Below, piece by piece: positions 8,729 through 17,316 of a stretch of DNA of 64,000 nt (within the stretch, counting starts at the first letter, position 1; each line of letters opens with the position of its first letter). The notes below the pieces were generated by a model. That model saw nothing but the letters and a program-made list of their open reading frames with translations. It did not search any database and was not told where the DNA came from. Where the stretch lies: contig CANLEQ010000002.1 of assembly GCA_947489705.1 (NCBI GenBank), forward strand, positions 237,928 to 301,927, read 5' to 3'. The position numbers and the translations under genes are program-made. The DNA is from an uncultured Paracoccaceae bacterium. Its GTDB lineage: Bacteria > Pseudomonadota > Alphaproteobacteria > Rhodobacterales > Rhodobacteraceae.

Positions 8729-9628
8729 ATGACCACACAAACTGCCGCCGTGATCGGGCTGGGATCGATGGGCTACGGCGTGGCCTCGTCGCTGCTTCGG
8801 GCCGGCCACACGGTGCATGGCTTCGACATCAACGAGGCGAGCGTCGCGCGCTTTCAGGGCGATGGCGGTGCGCAAGGCATCATGGCCGACATCGCGGCGG
8901 GTCTCGACGTGGTCGCCACCGTGGTCATCAACGCAGCCCAGACCGAAGAGGTGCTCTTCGGCGAGGCGGGCATCGTGCCGCATCTTTCGCCCGGAACGGT
9001 CGTCGTCTCCTGCGCTACCGTCGCGCCCGATTTCGCCCGCGACATGGAAGCGCGCTGCCGCGAGGCGGGCCTCCTCTATCTCGATGCGCCGATTTCCGGC
9101 GGCCCGGAGCGCAGCGCGCGGGGCGAGCTTTCGGTGCTGGCCTCGGGCCATCCCGACGCCTTTTCCAAGGCGCGCCCGTGCCTCGACGCGATGGCCTCGC
9201 AGGTCTACGAGCTCGGCGACGAAGCCGGACCCGGCTCGGCGATGAAGGCGATCAACCAGCTTCTGGTCGGCGTGAACCTCGCCGCGATGGCCGAGGCGAT
9301 GACCTTCGGCATGACGCAAGGCGTCGACCCGGCCAAGTTCGCCGAGATCATTCCGCAATGCGCCGGCACGAGCTGGGTCCTCGAGAACCGCGTGCCGCAC
9401 GTGGTCGATGGCGATTACAGCCCGAAATCGGCCGTCGACATCTGGCCCAAGGATCTGGGCATCGTGCTCGACGTGGCGCATGGCGCGAAGTTCAGCGCGC
9501 CGCTCACGGCGGCCGCGCTCCAGCAATGGGTGGCGGCGCAGGGCCAGGGCCTCGGGCGCGAGGACGACGCCGCGCTGATCAAGGTCTATGCCCGCAATGC
9601 CGGCCTGAGCCTGCCCGGCCAGGATTAG
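8729..9628 (+). CDS. NAD(P)-dependent oxidoreductase, L-threonate-dehydrogenase-like (3-HIBDH family)
   Basis: This 299-residue member of the 3-hydroxyisobutyrate / 6-phosphogluconate dehydrogenase superfamily oxidises a 2- or 3-hydroxy acid. The Rossmann motif GLGSMGYG is at residues 10-17, the substrate motif ISGGPERSARGE follows, and the catalytic lysine is in AMKAINQLLVG. The overall sequence is LtnD-like (threonate/erythronate 2-dehydrogenase). It opens a three-gene unit behind operator B with a strong GGGAGGAA ribosome site. The expected LtnD partners OtnK and OtnC are absent, so the true substrate may be a longer aldonate. Confidence 0.87.
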   Translation: MTTQTAAVIGLGSMGYGVASSLLRAGHTVHGFDINEASVARFQGDGGAQGIMADIAAGLDVVATVVINAAQTEEVLFGEAGIVPHLSPGTVVVSCATVAPDFARDMEARCREAGLLYLDAPISGGPERSARGELSVLASGHPDAFSKARPCLDAMASQVYELGDEAGPGSAMKAINQLLVGVNLAAMAEAMTFGMTQGVDPAKFAEIIPQCAGTSWVLENRVPHVVDGDYSPKSAVDIWPKDLGIVLDVAHGAKFSAPLTAAALQQWVAAQGQGLGREDDAALIKVYARNAGLSLPGQD

Positions 9629-9685
9629 AGACGCGCAGCCACCGGGCCCGCGCGAAGCCATCCCAATGGAGGGGAGAGCACCATC

Positions 9686-11176
9686 ATGCAAACCGTGAGA
9701 TTGTCGCCCGAAGACAATGTCGTCACCGCCATCGTCCCGCTCGAAGTGGGACAGGAGGGTGCCACGACCCTCGTCCCGCGCGGTCACAAGATGGCGACGG
9801 AAGACATCGCGCGCGGCGCGCCCGTGCGCAAATACGCCCAGATCATCGGCTATGCCCACGAGGACATCCCCAAGGGCGCGCATGTCCACGAGCACAACCT
9901 CGACTTTCGCGCCGTCGATCAGGAGTACGAGTTCTCGACCAACCTGCGCCCCGTGGCCCCCGCCGAAAAGCAGGACACGTTCATGGGCTACCGTAGGCCG
10001 ACGGGCAAGGTCGGCACGCGCAACCACATCGCGATCATCACCTCGGTCAATTGCTCGGCCACCGCCGCGCACAAGATCGCCGAGCATTTCACCGAAGAGA
10101 AGCTCGCCCAGTATCCCAATGTCGACGGCGTGACCGCCTTCGTGCACGGCACCGGCTGCGGGATGGGCGGCGACGGCACCGGCTTCGAGGCACTGCAGCG
10201 CGTGATGTGGGGCTTTGCCCGCAATCCCAATGTCGGCGGCGTGCTGATGGCGGGGCTCGGCTGCGAGATCATGCAGATCGACTGGCTGATCGAATCCTAC
10301 GGCCTGACGCCGGGGCCGCTCTTTCAGGCGATGAACATCCAAGATGTCGGCGGCCTCGCCAAATGCGTGGAACTCGGCATCAAGAAGGTCGAGGCGATGC
10401 TGCCCCTCGTCAACGCGACCGAGCGCGAGGAATGCCCGGCCTCCGAGCTGATGGTGGCGCTGCAATGCGGTGGATCGGACGCCTGGTCCGGGGTCACCGC
10501 GAACCCCGCCGTGGGCCATGCCTGCGACCTGCTGGTCGCGCAGGGCGGCACCGGCGTGCTGGCCGAAACGCCCGAGATCTACGGCGCCGAGCACCTTCTG
10601 ACCGCGCGGGCCGTCAACCGGGAGGTGGGCGACAAGCTCGTCGGGCTGATCCATTGGTGGGAGGATTACACCGCCCGCGCCAAGGGCTCGATGGACAACA
10701 ACCCCTCGCCGGGCAACAAGAGGGGCGGCCTCACCACCATCCTCGAGAAATCACTGGGCGCCGCCGCCAAGGGCGGGACGACGCCGCTGACCGGTGTCTT
10801 CAAATATGCCGAGCCAGTGACGACGAAGGGCTTCGTCTTCATGGACAGCCCCGGCTACGATCCGGCCAGCGTCACGGGACAGATCGCGTCGGGCTGCAAC
10901 CTCGTCTGCTTCACCACCGGTCGCGGGTCCGCCGCGGGCTACAAGCCGTCGCCGTCGATGAAGGTCGCGACCAACACCGAGATGTTCAACCGCATGGTCG
11001 ACGACATGGACGTGAACGCGGGCACCATCCTCACCGGGGGCAAATCGGTCGAGGAAGTCGGGCGCGAGATCTACGAGATGTGGCTGCGCATGGCCTCGGG
11101 CGAGAAGAGCAAGTCCGAGTTGCAGGGCCTCGGCGATTACGAGTTCGTGCCCTGGCAGATCGGCTGCACCATGTAA
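9686..11176 (+). CDS. UxaA-family dehydratase (altronate/galactarate dehydratase type)
   Basis: This 496-residue full-length member of the UxaA family dehydrates hexonates such as D-altronate to 2-keto-3-deoxy acids. The N-terminal SAF-like domain covers roughly residues 1-95. The catalytic part carries NCSATAAHKIAEHF, GTGCGMGGDGTGF and MAGLGCEIMQ, with cysteines that in the family bind the metal. GGTTPLTGVFKYAEP and CFTTGRGSA mark the C-terminal half. A strong GGAGGGGAG site precedes the ATG. If it makes KDG, the kdgK gene on the same strand just upstream provides the next step. Substrate assignment is by family only. Confidence 0.88.
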   Translation: MQTVRLSPEDNVVTAIVPLEVGQEGATTLVPRGHKMATEDIARGAPVRKYAQIIGYAHEDIPKGAHVHEHNLDFRAVDQEYEFSTNLRPVAPAEKQDTFMGYRRPTGKVGTRNHIAIITSVNCSATAAHKIAEHFTEEKLAQYPNVDGVTAFVHGTGCGMGGDGTGFEALQRVMWGFARNPNVGGVLMAGLGCEIMQIDWLIESYGLTPGPLFQAMNIQDVGGLAKCVELGIKKVEAMLPLVNATEREECPASELMVALQCGGSDAWSGVTANPAVGHACDLLVAQGGTGVLAETPEIYGAEHLLTARAVNREVGDKLVGLIHWWEDYTARAKGSMDNNPSPGNKRGGLTTILEKSLGAAAKGGTTPLTGVFKYAEPVTTKGFVFMDSPGYDPASVTGQIASGCNLVCFTTGRGSAAGYKPSPSMKVATNTEMFNRMVDDMDVNAGTILTGGKSVEEVGREIYEMWLRMASGEKSKSELQGLGDYEFVPWQIGCTM

Positions 11177-11210
11177 GCGCCGCGCCGGCGACGTAGCAAA
11201 GGAGGCGACG

Positions 11211-11969
11211 ATGAGATTTTCGGCCAATCTGGGGTTCCTGTGGGCCGATCGCCCCCTCCCCGACGCCATACACGCGGCGAAGGCCGCCGGGTTCGACGCG
11301 GTGGAGCTGCACTGGCCCTACGATCACGACGCGGGCGCGGTGAAGGCCGCGCTCGACGAGACGGGCCTGCCCTGCCTCGGACTCAATACCGTGCGCGGGG
11401 ATGTGTCGGCGGGCGAGAACGGCCTGTCGGCGCTGCCCGGCCGCGAAGGCGACGCACGCGCGGCGATCGAGCAGGCGCTCGATTACGCGGTCGCGATCGA
11501 CGCGGCGAACGTCCACGTCATGGCGGGCAAGGCCGAGGGCCCCGAGGCCGAGACGGCGTTCATCGCCAACCTGCAATTCGCCTGCGCGCGCGCGGGCCAG
11601 CGCGGCATCCTGATCGAGCCGCTCAACCATTACGACGCGCCGGGCTATTTCCTGAACACCGCCACGCAGGCGGCCGAGATCGTCGAGAAGGTCGGCGCTC
11701 CGGATCTTAAGATCATGTTCGACTGCTATCACATCCAGCTGATGCAGGGCGACCTCAGCCACCGGCTGCGCACGCTTCTGCCGGTGATCGGCCATATCCA
11801 GATCGCCTCCGTGCCGGATCGTGGCACGCCCGATCACGGCGAACTGAACTATCCCTACATCTACGACCTGCTGGAGGAGCTCGGCTGGCAGACGCCGCTC
11901 GGCGCCGAGTACAAGGTCGCGACGCCGACCGACGACACGCTCGACTGGCTGCGCGCCGCGCGCGGCTGA
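11211..11969 (+). CDS. Hydroxypyruvate-isomerase-like TIM-barrel protein (Hyi/OtnI type)
   Basis: This 252-residue protein of the xylose-isomerase-like fold is related to hydroxypyruvate isomerase and 2-oxo-tetronate isomerase (OtnI). Expected metal/active-site acids are seen in LIEPLNHYDAPG, MFDCYHIQLMQGDL, HIQIASVPDRGTPDHGE and GAEYKVATPTDD. The AAAGGAGG ribosome site is perfect. It closes the operon opened by the LtnD-like gene and ends just before a palindrome and a strong terminator. It probably interconverts a 2-keto and an aldehyde acid produced by the dehydrogenase. Confidence 0.87.
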   Translation: MRFSANLGFLWADRPLPDAIHAAKAAGFDAVELHWPYDHDAGAVKAALDETGLPCLGLNTVRGDVSAGENGLSALPGREGDARAAIEQALDYAVAIDAANVHVMAGKAEGPEAETAFIANLQFACARAGQRGILIEPLNHYDAPGYFLNTATQAAEIVEKVGAPDLKIMFDCYHIQLMQGDLSHRLRTLLPVIGHIQIASVPDRGTPDHGELNYPYIYDLLEELGWQTPLGAEYKVATPTDDTLDWLRAARG

Positions 11970-11971
11970 AC

Positions 11972-11987
11972 GTTTCGCGCGCGAAAC
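11972..11987. other. GTTTCGCGCGCGAAAC palindrome, copy 2
   Basis: A perfect 16-base palindrome that begins 3 bases after the isomerase stop, between convergent genes and ahead of the terminator hairpin. It shares the palindrome and the following ATTTG with the copy at 50144. Alternating CG bases between GTTT and AAAC arms suggest a protein-binding site rather than a terminator. Confidence 0.55.
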
Positions 11988-11993
11988 ATTTGA

Positions 11994-12020
11994 AAGGCCC
12001 CGGAGCGTCTCCGGGGCCTT
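11994..12020. terminator. Bidirectional terminator between convergent genes
   Basis: GGCCCCGGAG (11996-12005) pairs perfectly with CTCCGGGGCC (12009-12018) around a CGT loop. AA on the left and TT on the right extend the stem. It lies between the OtnI-like gene (plus strand) and the FAH gene (minus strand) and could stop both. The T-tracts are short. Confidence 0.8.
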
Positions 12021-12027
12021 CCGTCGT

Positions 12028-12873
12028 TCACTCGGCGGCGGCCACGTCCTGGCGCTGGTCGCCGAGACCTTCCACGCTGACTTCCATCACGTCGCCGGGC
12101 TTCAGCCAGACCTGCGGGCTCATCCCCATGCCGACGCCCTCGGGCGTGCCGGTCGCGATGATGTCGCCGGGCATCAGCTGCATGAACTGGCTCATGTAGG
12201 AGACGATCTCACAGCAGGTGAAGATCATGTCGGACGTGTTCGACTGCTGCATCACGTCGCCGTTGAGCTTGAGGCTCACGGCGAGCTTCTGCGGATCCGC
12301 GACCTCGTCCGCCGTCACCAGGTAGGGGCCGACGGGACCGAAGGTCGGGGCGGACTTGCCCTTGGTCCACTGGCCGCCGCGCTCGGTCTGGAAGGCCCGC
12401 TCGCTGACGTCGTTGACCGTGCAATAGCCCGCCACATAATCGAGCGCCTCGTCCTCGGAGACGTAGAGGCACGGCTTGCCGATCACGATCCCGAGCTCGA
12501 CTTCCCAGTCGGGCTTGGTCGCGCCACGCGGGATGAGGACCGTGTCGTTCGGCCCGCAAAGCGCCGAGGTGGTCTTGTTGAACATGATCGGTTCCTTGGG
12601 CTCTTCCGCCCCGGTCTCGGCCGCGTGCTTGGAATAGTTGAGGCCGATGCAGAAGAAGTTCGGCACCCAGGCGAGCGGCGAGCCGATGCGACCGGGATCG
12701 GCCACGACCGGCAGGCTGTCGATGTCGATGCCGCGGATCTTGTCCAGCGCCTCGAGCGACACGCCCGGCCCGGCCAGCTCGTCCACCTTGCCGCTCAGGT
12801 CGCGGACCTGGCCGTCACCGTCCAGAATTCCGGGCTTTTCCTGTCCCTTGGGTCCAAATCTCAGAAGCTTCAT
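12028..12873 (-). CDS. FAH-family hydrolase, probable 2,4-diketo-3-deoxy sugar-acid hydrolase
   Basis: This fumarylacetoacetate-hydrolase-family enzyme (281 residues) cleaves a C-C bond in a diketo acid. It starts MKLLRFGPKGQEKPG after a GGGAGAAAC site. GLNYSKHAAETG, the metal-binding DWEVELGIVIG, YCTVNDVSERAFQ and IATGTPEGVGMG are all present. Members of this group hydrolyse 2,4-diketo-3-deoxy-L-fuconate or -rhamnonate to pyruvate plus lactate; others are ureidoglycolate lyase-like. A FucDH-like SDR at 18403 would supply such a diketo acid, which supports the former. It lies just downstream of the GntR gene and reads with it. Confidence 0.88.
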   Translation of the reverse strand: MKLLRFGPKGQEKPGILDGDGQVRDLSGKVDELAGPGVSLEALDKIRGIDIDSLPVVADPGRIGSPLAWVPNFFCIGLNYSKHAAETGAEEPKEPIMFNKTTSALCGPNDTVLIPRGATKPDWEVELGIVIGKPCLYVSEDEALDYVAGYCTVNDVSERAFQTERGGQWTKGKSAPTFGPVGPYLVTADEVADPQKLAVSLKLNGDVMQQSNTSDMIFTCCEIVSYMSQFMQLMPGDIIATGTPEGVGMGMSPQVWLKPGDVMEVSVEGLGDQRQDVAAAE

Positions 12874-12907
12874 GTTTCTCCCTTCCGGCCGAATGCGGCC
12901 GTTTGCT

Positions 12908-13558
12908 TCAGGTTTCTTCCAGCTCGAACAATTGCCGCATGTCGTCGGCAAGATGTCCGGTATGGTCTTCCAGCGCCCCGTCGAGGGCCTGGCGGTCGCG
13001 CCGGCGCAGCGCGTCGAGGATCTTGGCGTGCTGCTCGAGCACGACCGCCCGGTTCTTGCGACGGCGCGACGTGAGATAGCGGATGCGCCACAGCCGGGCG
13101 AGATAGGCGTGATGCGTTTCGGCCAGCGCCCGATTGCGCGACGCGCGGGCGATGGCCATGTGAAATTCCATGTCGGTCTCGAACGAATCGAGCCGGTCGG
13201 CGGTGTAGAAGGTCGCCTCCATCCGCTCGGCGATATCCACGATATGGGCGATATCGGCGTCGGTCGCGTTCTTGCAGGCCAGATCGCCGGACAATTTCTC
13301 GAGCGCCTGCAGCACGATGAGCTGATCGACAACCTCGTCGAAGGGCGGATCGGCCACGAGCGGACTGCGCGCCGGGCGCAGCACCACGAGACCCTCTTGG
13401 GCCAGCATGCGAATCGCCTCGCGCATGGGGGTTCGGCTGACCCCCAGCTCGAGCGCCGTGTCGCGCTCCTTGACCGGCGATCCCGGCACCAGCTTGCCGC
13501 GCAGGATATCGCGACGCAATTCCGCCGCGATCTGTTCTGGCAACGAGTGGTCCGCCAT
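12908..13558 (-). CDS. GntR-family transcriptional regulator, FCD (FadR) subfamily
   Basis: This 216-residue regulator has an N-terminal winged helix (residues about 5-70, containing ELGVSRTPMREAIRMLAQEG) and a C-terminal FCD ligand domain (about 80-205). The FCD histidines that usually hold a metal appear in METDMEFH-like, EQHAKILDAL and DHTGHLADD positions. The ATG at 13558 has a GGAGAA site; a longer TTG-started frame would read through operator C and is rejected. It lies between the TRAP genes and the FAH hydrolase, and two TGGTATACCA palindromes lie in its divergent promoter. It is the probable repressor of the whole island, with a sugar-acid intermediate as inducer. Confidence 0.92.
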   Translation of the reverse strand: MADHSLPEQIAAELRRDILRGKLVPGSPVKERDTALELGVSRTPMREAIRMLAQEGLVVLRPARSPLVADPPFDEVVDQLIVLQALEKLSGDLACKNATDADIAHIVDIAERMEATFYTADRLDSFETDMEFHMAIARASRNRALAETHHAYLARLWRIRYLTSRRRKNRAVVLEQHAKILDALRRRDRQALDGALEDHTGHLADDMRQLFELEET

Positions 13559-13625
13559 TCTTCTCCATCCCGGTTTCCGACGCACCTGCGACCGGAAACG
13601 CCATGCCCTACGGTAATTCGCAATC

Positions 13626-13635
13626 TGGTATACCA
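13626..13635. promoter_or_regulatory. Operator C: TGGTATACCA in the gntR-TRAP intergenic region
   Basis: A perfect palindrome 67 bases upstream of the GntR start, in the divergent 13559-13762 region. Its context AATCTGGTATACCAAA is identical to site A. It is well placed for autoregulation of gntR. Confidence 0.75.
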
Positions 13636-13680
13636 AAAGAGGTTGATTGTCGATTGCCCGTTCACTAGCGTCCTCGGCGA

Positions 13681-13690
13681 TGGTATACCA
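13681..13690. promoter_or_regulatory. Operator D: TGGTATACCA upstream of the TRAP genes
   Basis: A perfect palindrome extended to ATGGTATACCAT (13680-13691), centred 55 bases from operator C. This is about five helical turns, so dimers on both sites would lie on nearly the same face. It is 72 bases upstream of the dctP-type ATG. Confidence 0.75.
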
Positions 13691-13762
13691 TCTTCACGGC
13701 GCGGGAGGGAATACGCGCCAGGCAATCGAGACGGCGTCAACGCCGCCCAGGGAGGACGATAT

Positions 13763-14797
13763 ATGAATATGACCAAGATGATGCTGACCGCCGCCGCCGG
13801 TGCCGTGATCGCCGGATCGGCAGCGGCGCAGGAGACGACGCTCCGCATCCAGACCCATTACGCGGCGGAGACCCCCAGCGGTCAGCTGATCGGTCAATGG
13901 GTTGACGATGTCGAAACGATGTCGGGCGGGGACATAGCGATCGAGATGTTCTATTCCTCCGCCGTCGTCGGCACGACCGAGACCTTCGATGCCGCGATCA
14001 ACGGCATCCTCGATTGCGACGCGACGGGCGGCGCCTATCAGACCGGCAAGAACCCCGCCTTCCAGTTCGTCGGCGACATCATGGGCGGCTACGACACTCC
14101 CTGGCAGCAATATAGCTGGCTCTATTACGGCGGTGGCCTCGACGCGGCTCAGGAGCTTTACAACGCCAACGGCATGCAGCTCATCGGCTGGTCCATCTAT
14201 GGTCAGGAATCGCTGTCCTCCTCCACGCCGCTCGAAGGCCCCGACGACCTTCAGGGCTGGAAGTTCCGCTCTCCCCCGGGCATGGAAACCGAGATCTTCG
14301 AGCAGCTCGGCTCCTCTCCCATCGTGATGGATTTCACCGAGATCTTCACCGCGCTCGAGACCGGCATCATCGACGGGACGGATGCCAGCGGCCTCGCCAA
14401 CAACGTGGGCCTCGGGATCTACGACGTCGTCCAGCACGCGACCTTCCCCGGCTTCCACTCGATGCCGTCGGACCACCTGGCCTGCAACCAGCAGATCTGG
14501 GAGGGGCTGACCGATCAGGAGCGCCGCATCATCGAGGTGGCCTGGCAGAAGCTGTCGTTCCAGATCGCCCTGACCTTCGAGAAGCAGAACGCCGAGGCCG
14601 CGGCGGAGCTTCAGGAACAGGGCGTGACGCTCTACGACTGGTCCCCGGAGGACCGCGCCGTGTTCCGCGAGGCCGCACAGGTCACCTGGGAGGATTGGGG
14701 CAGCCGCTCTCCCGAGGCCGCGGCGCTTCTGGAAAGCCACAAGGCCTATCTGACCGATCTGGGGCTGATTTCGAGCGACGACAGCTCCGAGAACTGA
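13763..14797 (+). CDS. TRAP transporter substrate-binding protein (DctP family)
   Basis: This periplasmic solute-binding protein has 344 residues. A signal peptide spans about residues 1-24 (LTAAAGAVIAGSAAAQE, cleavage after AAA/AQ). DctP features include GWKFRSPPGMETEIFEQLG, with the arginine that usually binds the ligand carboxylate, and TALETGIIDGTDASGLANN. The strong GGGAGGAC site and operators C and D mark a regulated, highly expressed first gene. A hairpin separates it from the membrane subunits. The cargo is probably the acid degraded by the surrounding enzymes. Confidence 0.93.
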   Translation: MNMTKMMLTAAAGAVIAGSAAAQETTLRIQTHYAAETPSGQLIGQWVDDVETMSGGDIAIEMFYSSAVVGTTETFDAAINGILDCDATGGAYQTGKNPAFQFVGDIMGGYDTPWQQYSWLYYGGGLDAAQELYNANGMQLIGWSIYGQESLSSSTPLEGPDDLQGWKFRSPPGMETEIFEQLGSSPIVMDFTEIFTALETGIIDGTDASGLANNVGLGIYDVVQHATFPGFHSMPSDHLACNQQIWEGLTDQERRIIEVAWQKLSFQIALTFEKQNAEAAAELQEQGVTLYDWSPEDRAVFREAAQVTWEDWGSRSPEAAALLESHKAYLTDLGLISSDDSSEN

Positions 14798-14830
14798 TCG
14801 GAGCGCGGTCGACGCGTCCAAACAGCCGAG

Positions 14831-14858
14831 AAGGCGGATCCCGAACCGGATCCGCCTT
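14831..14858 (+). terminator. Hairpin between dctP- and dctQ-type genes
   Basis: AAGGCGGATCC (14831-14841) pairs perfectly with GGATCCGCCTT (14848-14858) around a six-base loop. There is no long T-tract. It lies 33 bases after the binding-protein stop and would reduce read-through into the membrane genes, or protect the 3' end of the binding-protein message. Confidence 0.7.
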
Positions 14859-14902
14859 CGATGCGCATCCGTGATCTAGCATCAGACCAAGGGGGTTTCG
14901 CG

Positions 14903-15709
14903 ATGCATGGAGATAGTGTCTGGCTCGGGCGGCTGCGGCGCCCCATCTTTTACCTGATGGCCGCGTTCATCGCCGCGACGCTGCTGCTCTGGGCCTGGCT
15001 GGTCGTCAATCGCCTGATCGACCCCGAAGCCTACGGAATGTACGAGATGATCCGCCCGACGGGTCGGCCCCTCGTCCAGCTTACCCTGTTCTGCTTGTGC
15101 GGCGCGACGCTCTTCTCGGCACTCTACCTGTCGGATTTCCAGGGATCGATCGAGCCGCAGCAGAGGGGGATCTTCGATATCCTCTCGCTGGTGCTGAGCC
15201 GCATCGCGATGATGATGATCGCGCTCGTCGTGCTCGTCATGTTCTACGAGGTGGTCAGCCGGTACGTCTTTCTCGCCCCGACCCTCTGGGCCAACGAATT
15301 GTCGCTCTGGATCGCGGCCTTCATCTTCCTGCTGTCGGGGCAATACGCGATGCAGCAGCGATGCCACATCCGCATTCCCGTCATCTACGACCGGATGCCG
15401 TTCTGGATGCGCAAGGTGTCCGACAGCCTTTCGGTCCTGATGATCTGCCTCTTCGTGCTGGCGCTGGTCTGGGGCGGCTACAACGACGCCGAGACGCGGT
15501 TCCTGCGGATGGAGACCTTCGGCACGGCGTGGGATCCGCCCATTCCCGGCATCATCAAGCCGTTCCTCCTCCTCGCGATGGTCCTCGTCGCGCTGCAATC
15601 GGTCTCGAACCTGATCGCCGACTGGAACAAGGAGAACGCCTACGAAGACCCCGAAGGCGTCGACGACACCGAGATCGAGAACATCAAGCGCACGCTGGAG
15701 GAGAAATAA
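14903..15709 (+). CDS. TRAP transporter small permease (DctQ family), extended N-terminus
   Basis: This small membrane subunit has 268 residues, longer than the usual 160-200. It has two extra hydrophobic segments (about residues 16-40 and 60-82) before the standard four-helix DctQ domain, which carries FYEVVSRYVFLAPTLWANEL and a QYAMQQRCHIRI motif. The start at 14903 is preferred because the upstream ATG at 14861 would lie directly against the hairpin. It ends directly at the DctM start. Its partner is the large permease at 15710. Confidence 0.88.
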   Translation: MHGDSVWLGRLRRPIFYLMAAFIAATLLLWAWLVVNRLIDPEAYGMYEMIRPTGRPLVQLTLFCLCGATLFSALYLSDFQGSIEPQQRGIFDILSLVLSRIAMMMIALVVLVMFYEVVSRYVFLAPTLWANELSLWIAAFIFLLSGQYAMQQRCHIRIPVIYDRMPFWMRKVSDSLSVLMICLFVLALVWGGYNDAETRFLRMETFGTAWDPPIPGIIKPFLLLAMVLVALQSVSNLIADWNKENAYEDPEGVDDTEIENIKRTLEEK

Positions 15710-17305
15710 ATGGTCGATGTCGGCACGCTCAGCCTGATCATCCTGCTGGCGATGTTCGCCCTGCTGGCGATCGGCATGCCCCTCGGTTTCGCGTCCGCCT
15801 TCCTCGCGGTGGTGACGCTGGTCCTGCGCTTCGATCCCTCGATCCTGTTCTCCGATTTCGGGCGCGGACCGCTCTCGGTGCTGGCGCAGGCGGTCTACCG
15901 ACAGATGACGAACTACGTCCTCATCTCGATACCGCTCTTCATCTTCATGGCGGCGCTCCTCGAACGCTGCGGGATCGCGCGGGACATGTATTCCTCGCTC
16001 AACGTCTGGCTCAGCCGGACCCGCGGCGGCATCGCCATCGTCACCTCGATCATGGCCGTCATCATGGCGGCGATGTCCGGCATCATCGGCGGCGAGGTCG
16101 TGCTTCTGGGCCTCATCGCCCTGCCGCAGATGCTGCGGCTTGGCTACAACCAGAACCTCGCCATCGGCACGATCTGCGCGAGCGGTTCGCTCGGCACGAT
16201 GATCCCGCCCTCGATCGTCCTGATCTTCTACGGGCTGGTGACCGAGACGTCGATCAAGTCGCTCTTCACGGCGGCCTTCCTGCCGGGCTTCATGCTCGCC
16301 TCGTTCTTCCTCATCTACATCGTGGTGCGCACGCGCATCACGCCGTCGCTCGCCCCCCTCCCCGAGCCGGAACCCGGCGATCCCGAAGGCGGCGAGAAGG
16401 GGCTCATGTTCCTGGGCTTCCTCGCCCGGATCACCTGCTGGATCGCGGCGGCGTTGCTGCTGCGGGCGCTCTTCTTCACCGTGACGGGGGCCAACACGAT
16501 CCGCGAGGGCGTCGATCCGATCCTGCTCGGCATGGTCAGCGACATCCCCTATCTTGTGGGCGCGTTCCTGATCGCGCTGGCGGTGATCTTCGTCGTCGTC
16601 GGGCGCGAGCGGACCTCGCAGGGCTGGCAGATGGGCAAGGGCCTCGTCGCGCCGATCGTGGTGATCGGGGTTGTCCTGGGCTCGATCTACGGCGGCATCA
16701 CCGGCATCACCGAGGCCGCCGGGATGGGTGCGATCGCGGTCTTCGTGATCGGCCTGCTACGGCGCGAGATGACGTTCCTGATCCTGTGGGACAGCCTGAT
16801 GCGCACGCTGAAATCCACCGGCACGATCATCTGGGTGACGATCGGCGCGGCGGCGCTCGCCGCGGCCTACACGCTGACCGGCGGGCCGACCTATGTGGCC
16901 AACCTCATCGTGGGCGCCGAGGTGCCGACGATGGGCGTGATCCTGATCATGATGTTCGTCTTCCTCGTCATGGGGATGTTCATGGACTGGATCGGCATCG
17001 TGCTGCTGATCATGCCGGTCTTCCTGCCGATCGTGACGCGCCTGCCGGTCGAGGAGCTGGGCTTCTTCGCCTCGGTGGATCCCCGGTTCGTCCCGATCTG
17101 GTTCGGCGTACTCTTCTGCATGAACATGCAGGTGAGCTTCCTGTCGCCCCCTTTTGGCCCGGCCGCGTTCTATCTCAAGTCGGTGGCCCCGCCCGAGATC
17201 GAGCTGACCGATATCTTCAAGGGGTTCCTGCCCTTTATCGCGCTGCAGCTTCTGGCCCTGTGCGTCATGCTCGCCTATCCGCCCATCGTGACGGTTTTCC
17301 TCTAA
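15710..17305 (+). CDS. TRAP transporter large permease (DctM family)
   Basis: This large inner-membrane subunit has 531 residues and about 12-14 hydrophobic segments. It couples Na+ entry to solute uptake. Family motifs are FIFMAALLERCGIARDMY, ICASGSLGTMIPPSIVLI and the C-terminal MNMQVSFLSPPFGPAAFY. At 531 residues it is longer than the common 425-440, because of an extra membrane block around residues 215-320. It follows the DctQ stop without a gap. Confidence 0.93.
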   Translation: MVDVGTLSLIILLAMFALLAIGMPLGFASAFLAVVTLVLRFDPSILFSDFGRGPLSVLAQAVYRQMTNYVLISIPLFIFMAALLERCGIARDMYSSLNVWLSRTRGGIAIVTSIMAVIMAAMSGIIGGEVVLLGLIALPQMLRLGYNQNLAIGTICASGSLGTMIPPSIVLIFYGLVTETSIKSLFTAAFLPGFMLASFFLIYIVVRTRITPSLAPLPEPEPGDPEGGEKGLMFLGFLARITCWIAAALLLRALFFTVTGANTIREGVDPILLGMVSDIPYLVGAFLIALAVIFVVVGRERTSQGWQMGKGLVAPIVVIGVVLGSIYGGITGITEAAGMGAIAVFVIGLLRREMTFLILWDSLMRTLKSTGTIIWVTIGAAALAAAYTLTGGPTYVANLIVGAEVPTMGVILIMMFVFLVMGMFMDWIGIVLLIMPVFLPIVTRLPVEELGFFASVDPRFVPIWFGVLFCMNMQVSFLSPPFGPAAFYLKSVAPPEIELTDIFKGFLPFIALQLLALCVMLAYPPIVTVFL

Positions 17306-17316
17306 CCCAAGGCGCT

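Noticed and set aside
8729..11969. A complete L-threonate/D-erythronate pathway
   Set aside because: LtnD- and OtnI-like proteins are present, but the kinase OtnK and aldolase OtnC are not, and a UxaA-type dehydratase lies between them.
13559..13636. N-terminal extension of the GntR regulator from a TTG at 13636
   Set aside because: The extra 26 residues are encoded by operator C and promoter DNA, and a good ribosome site precedes the ATG at 13558.
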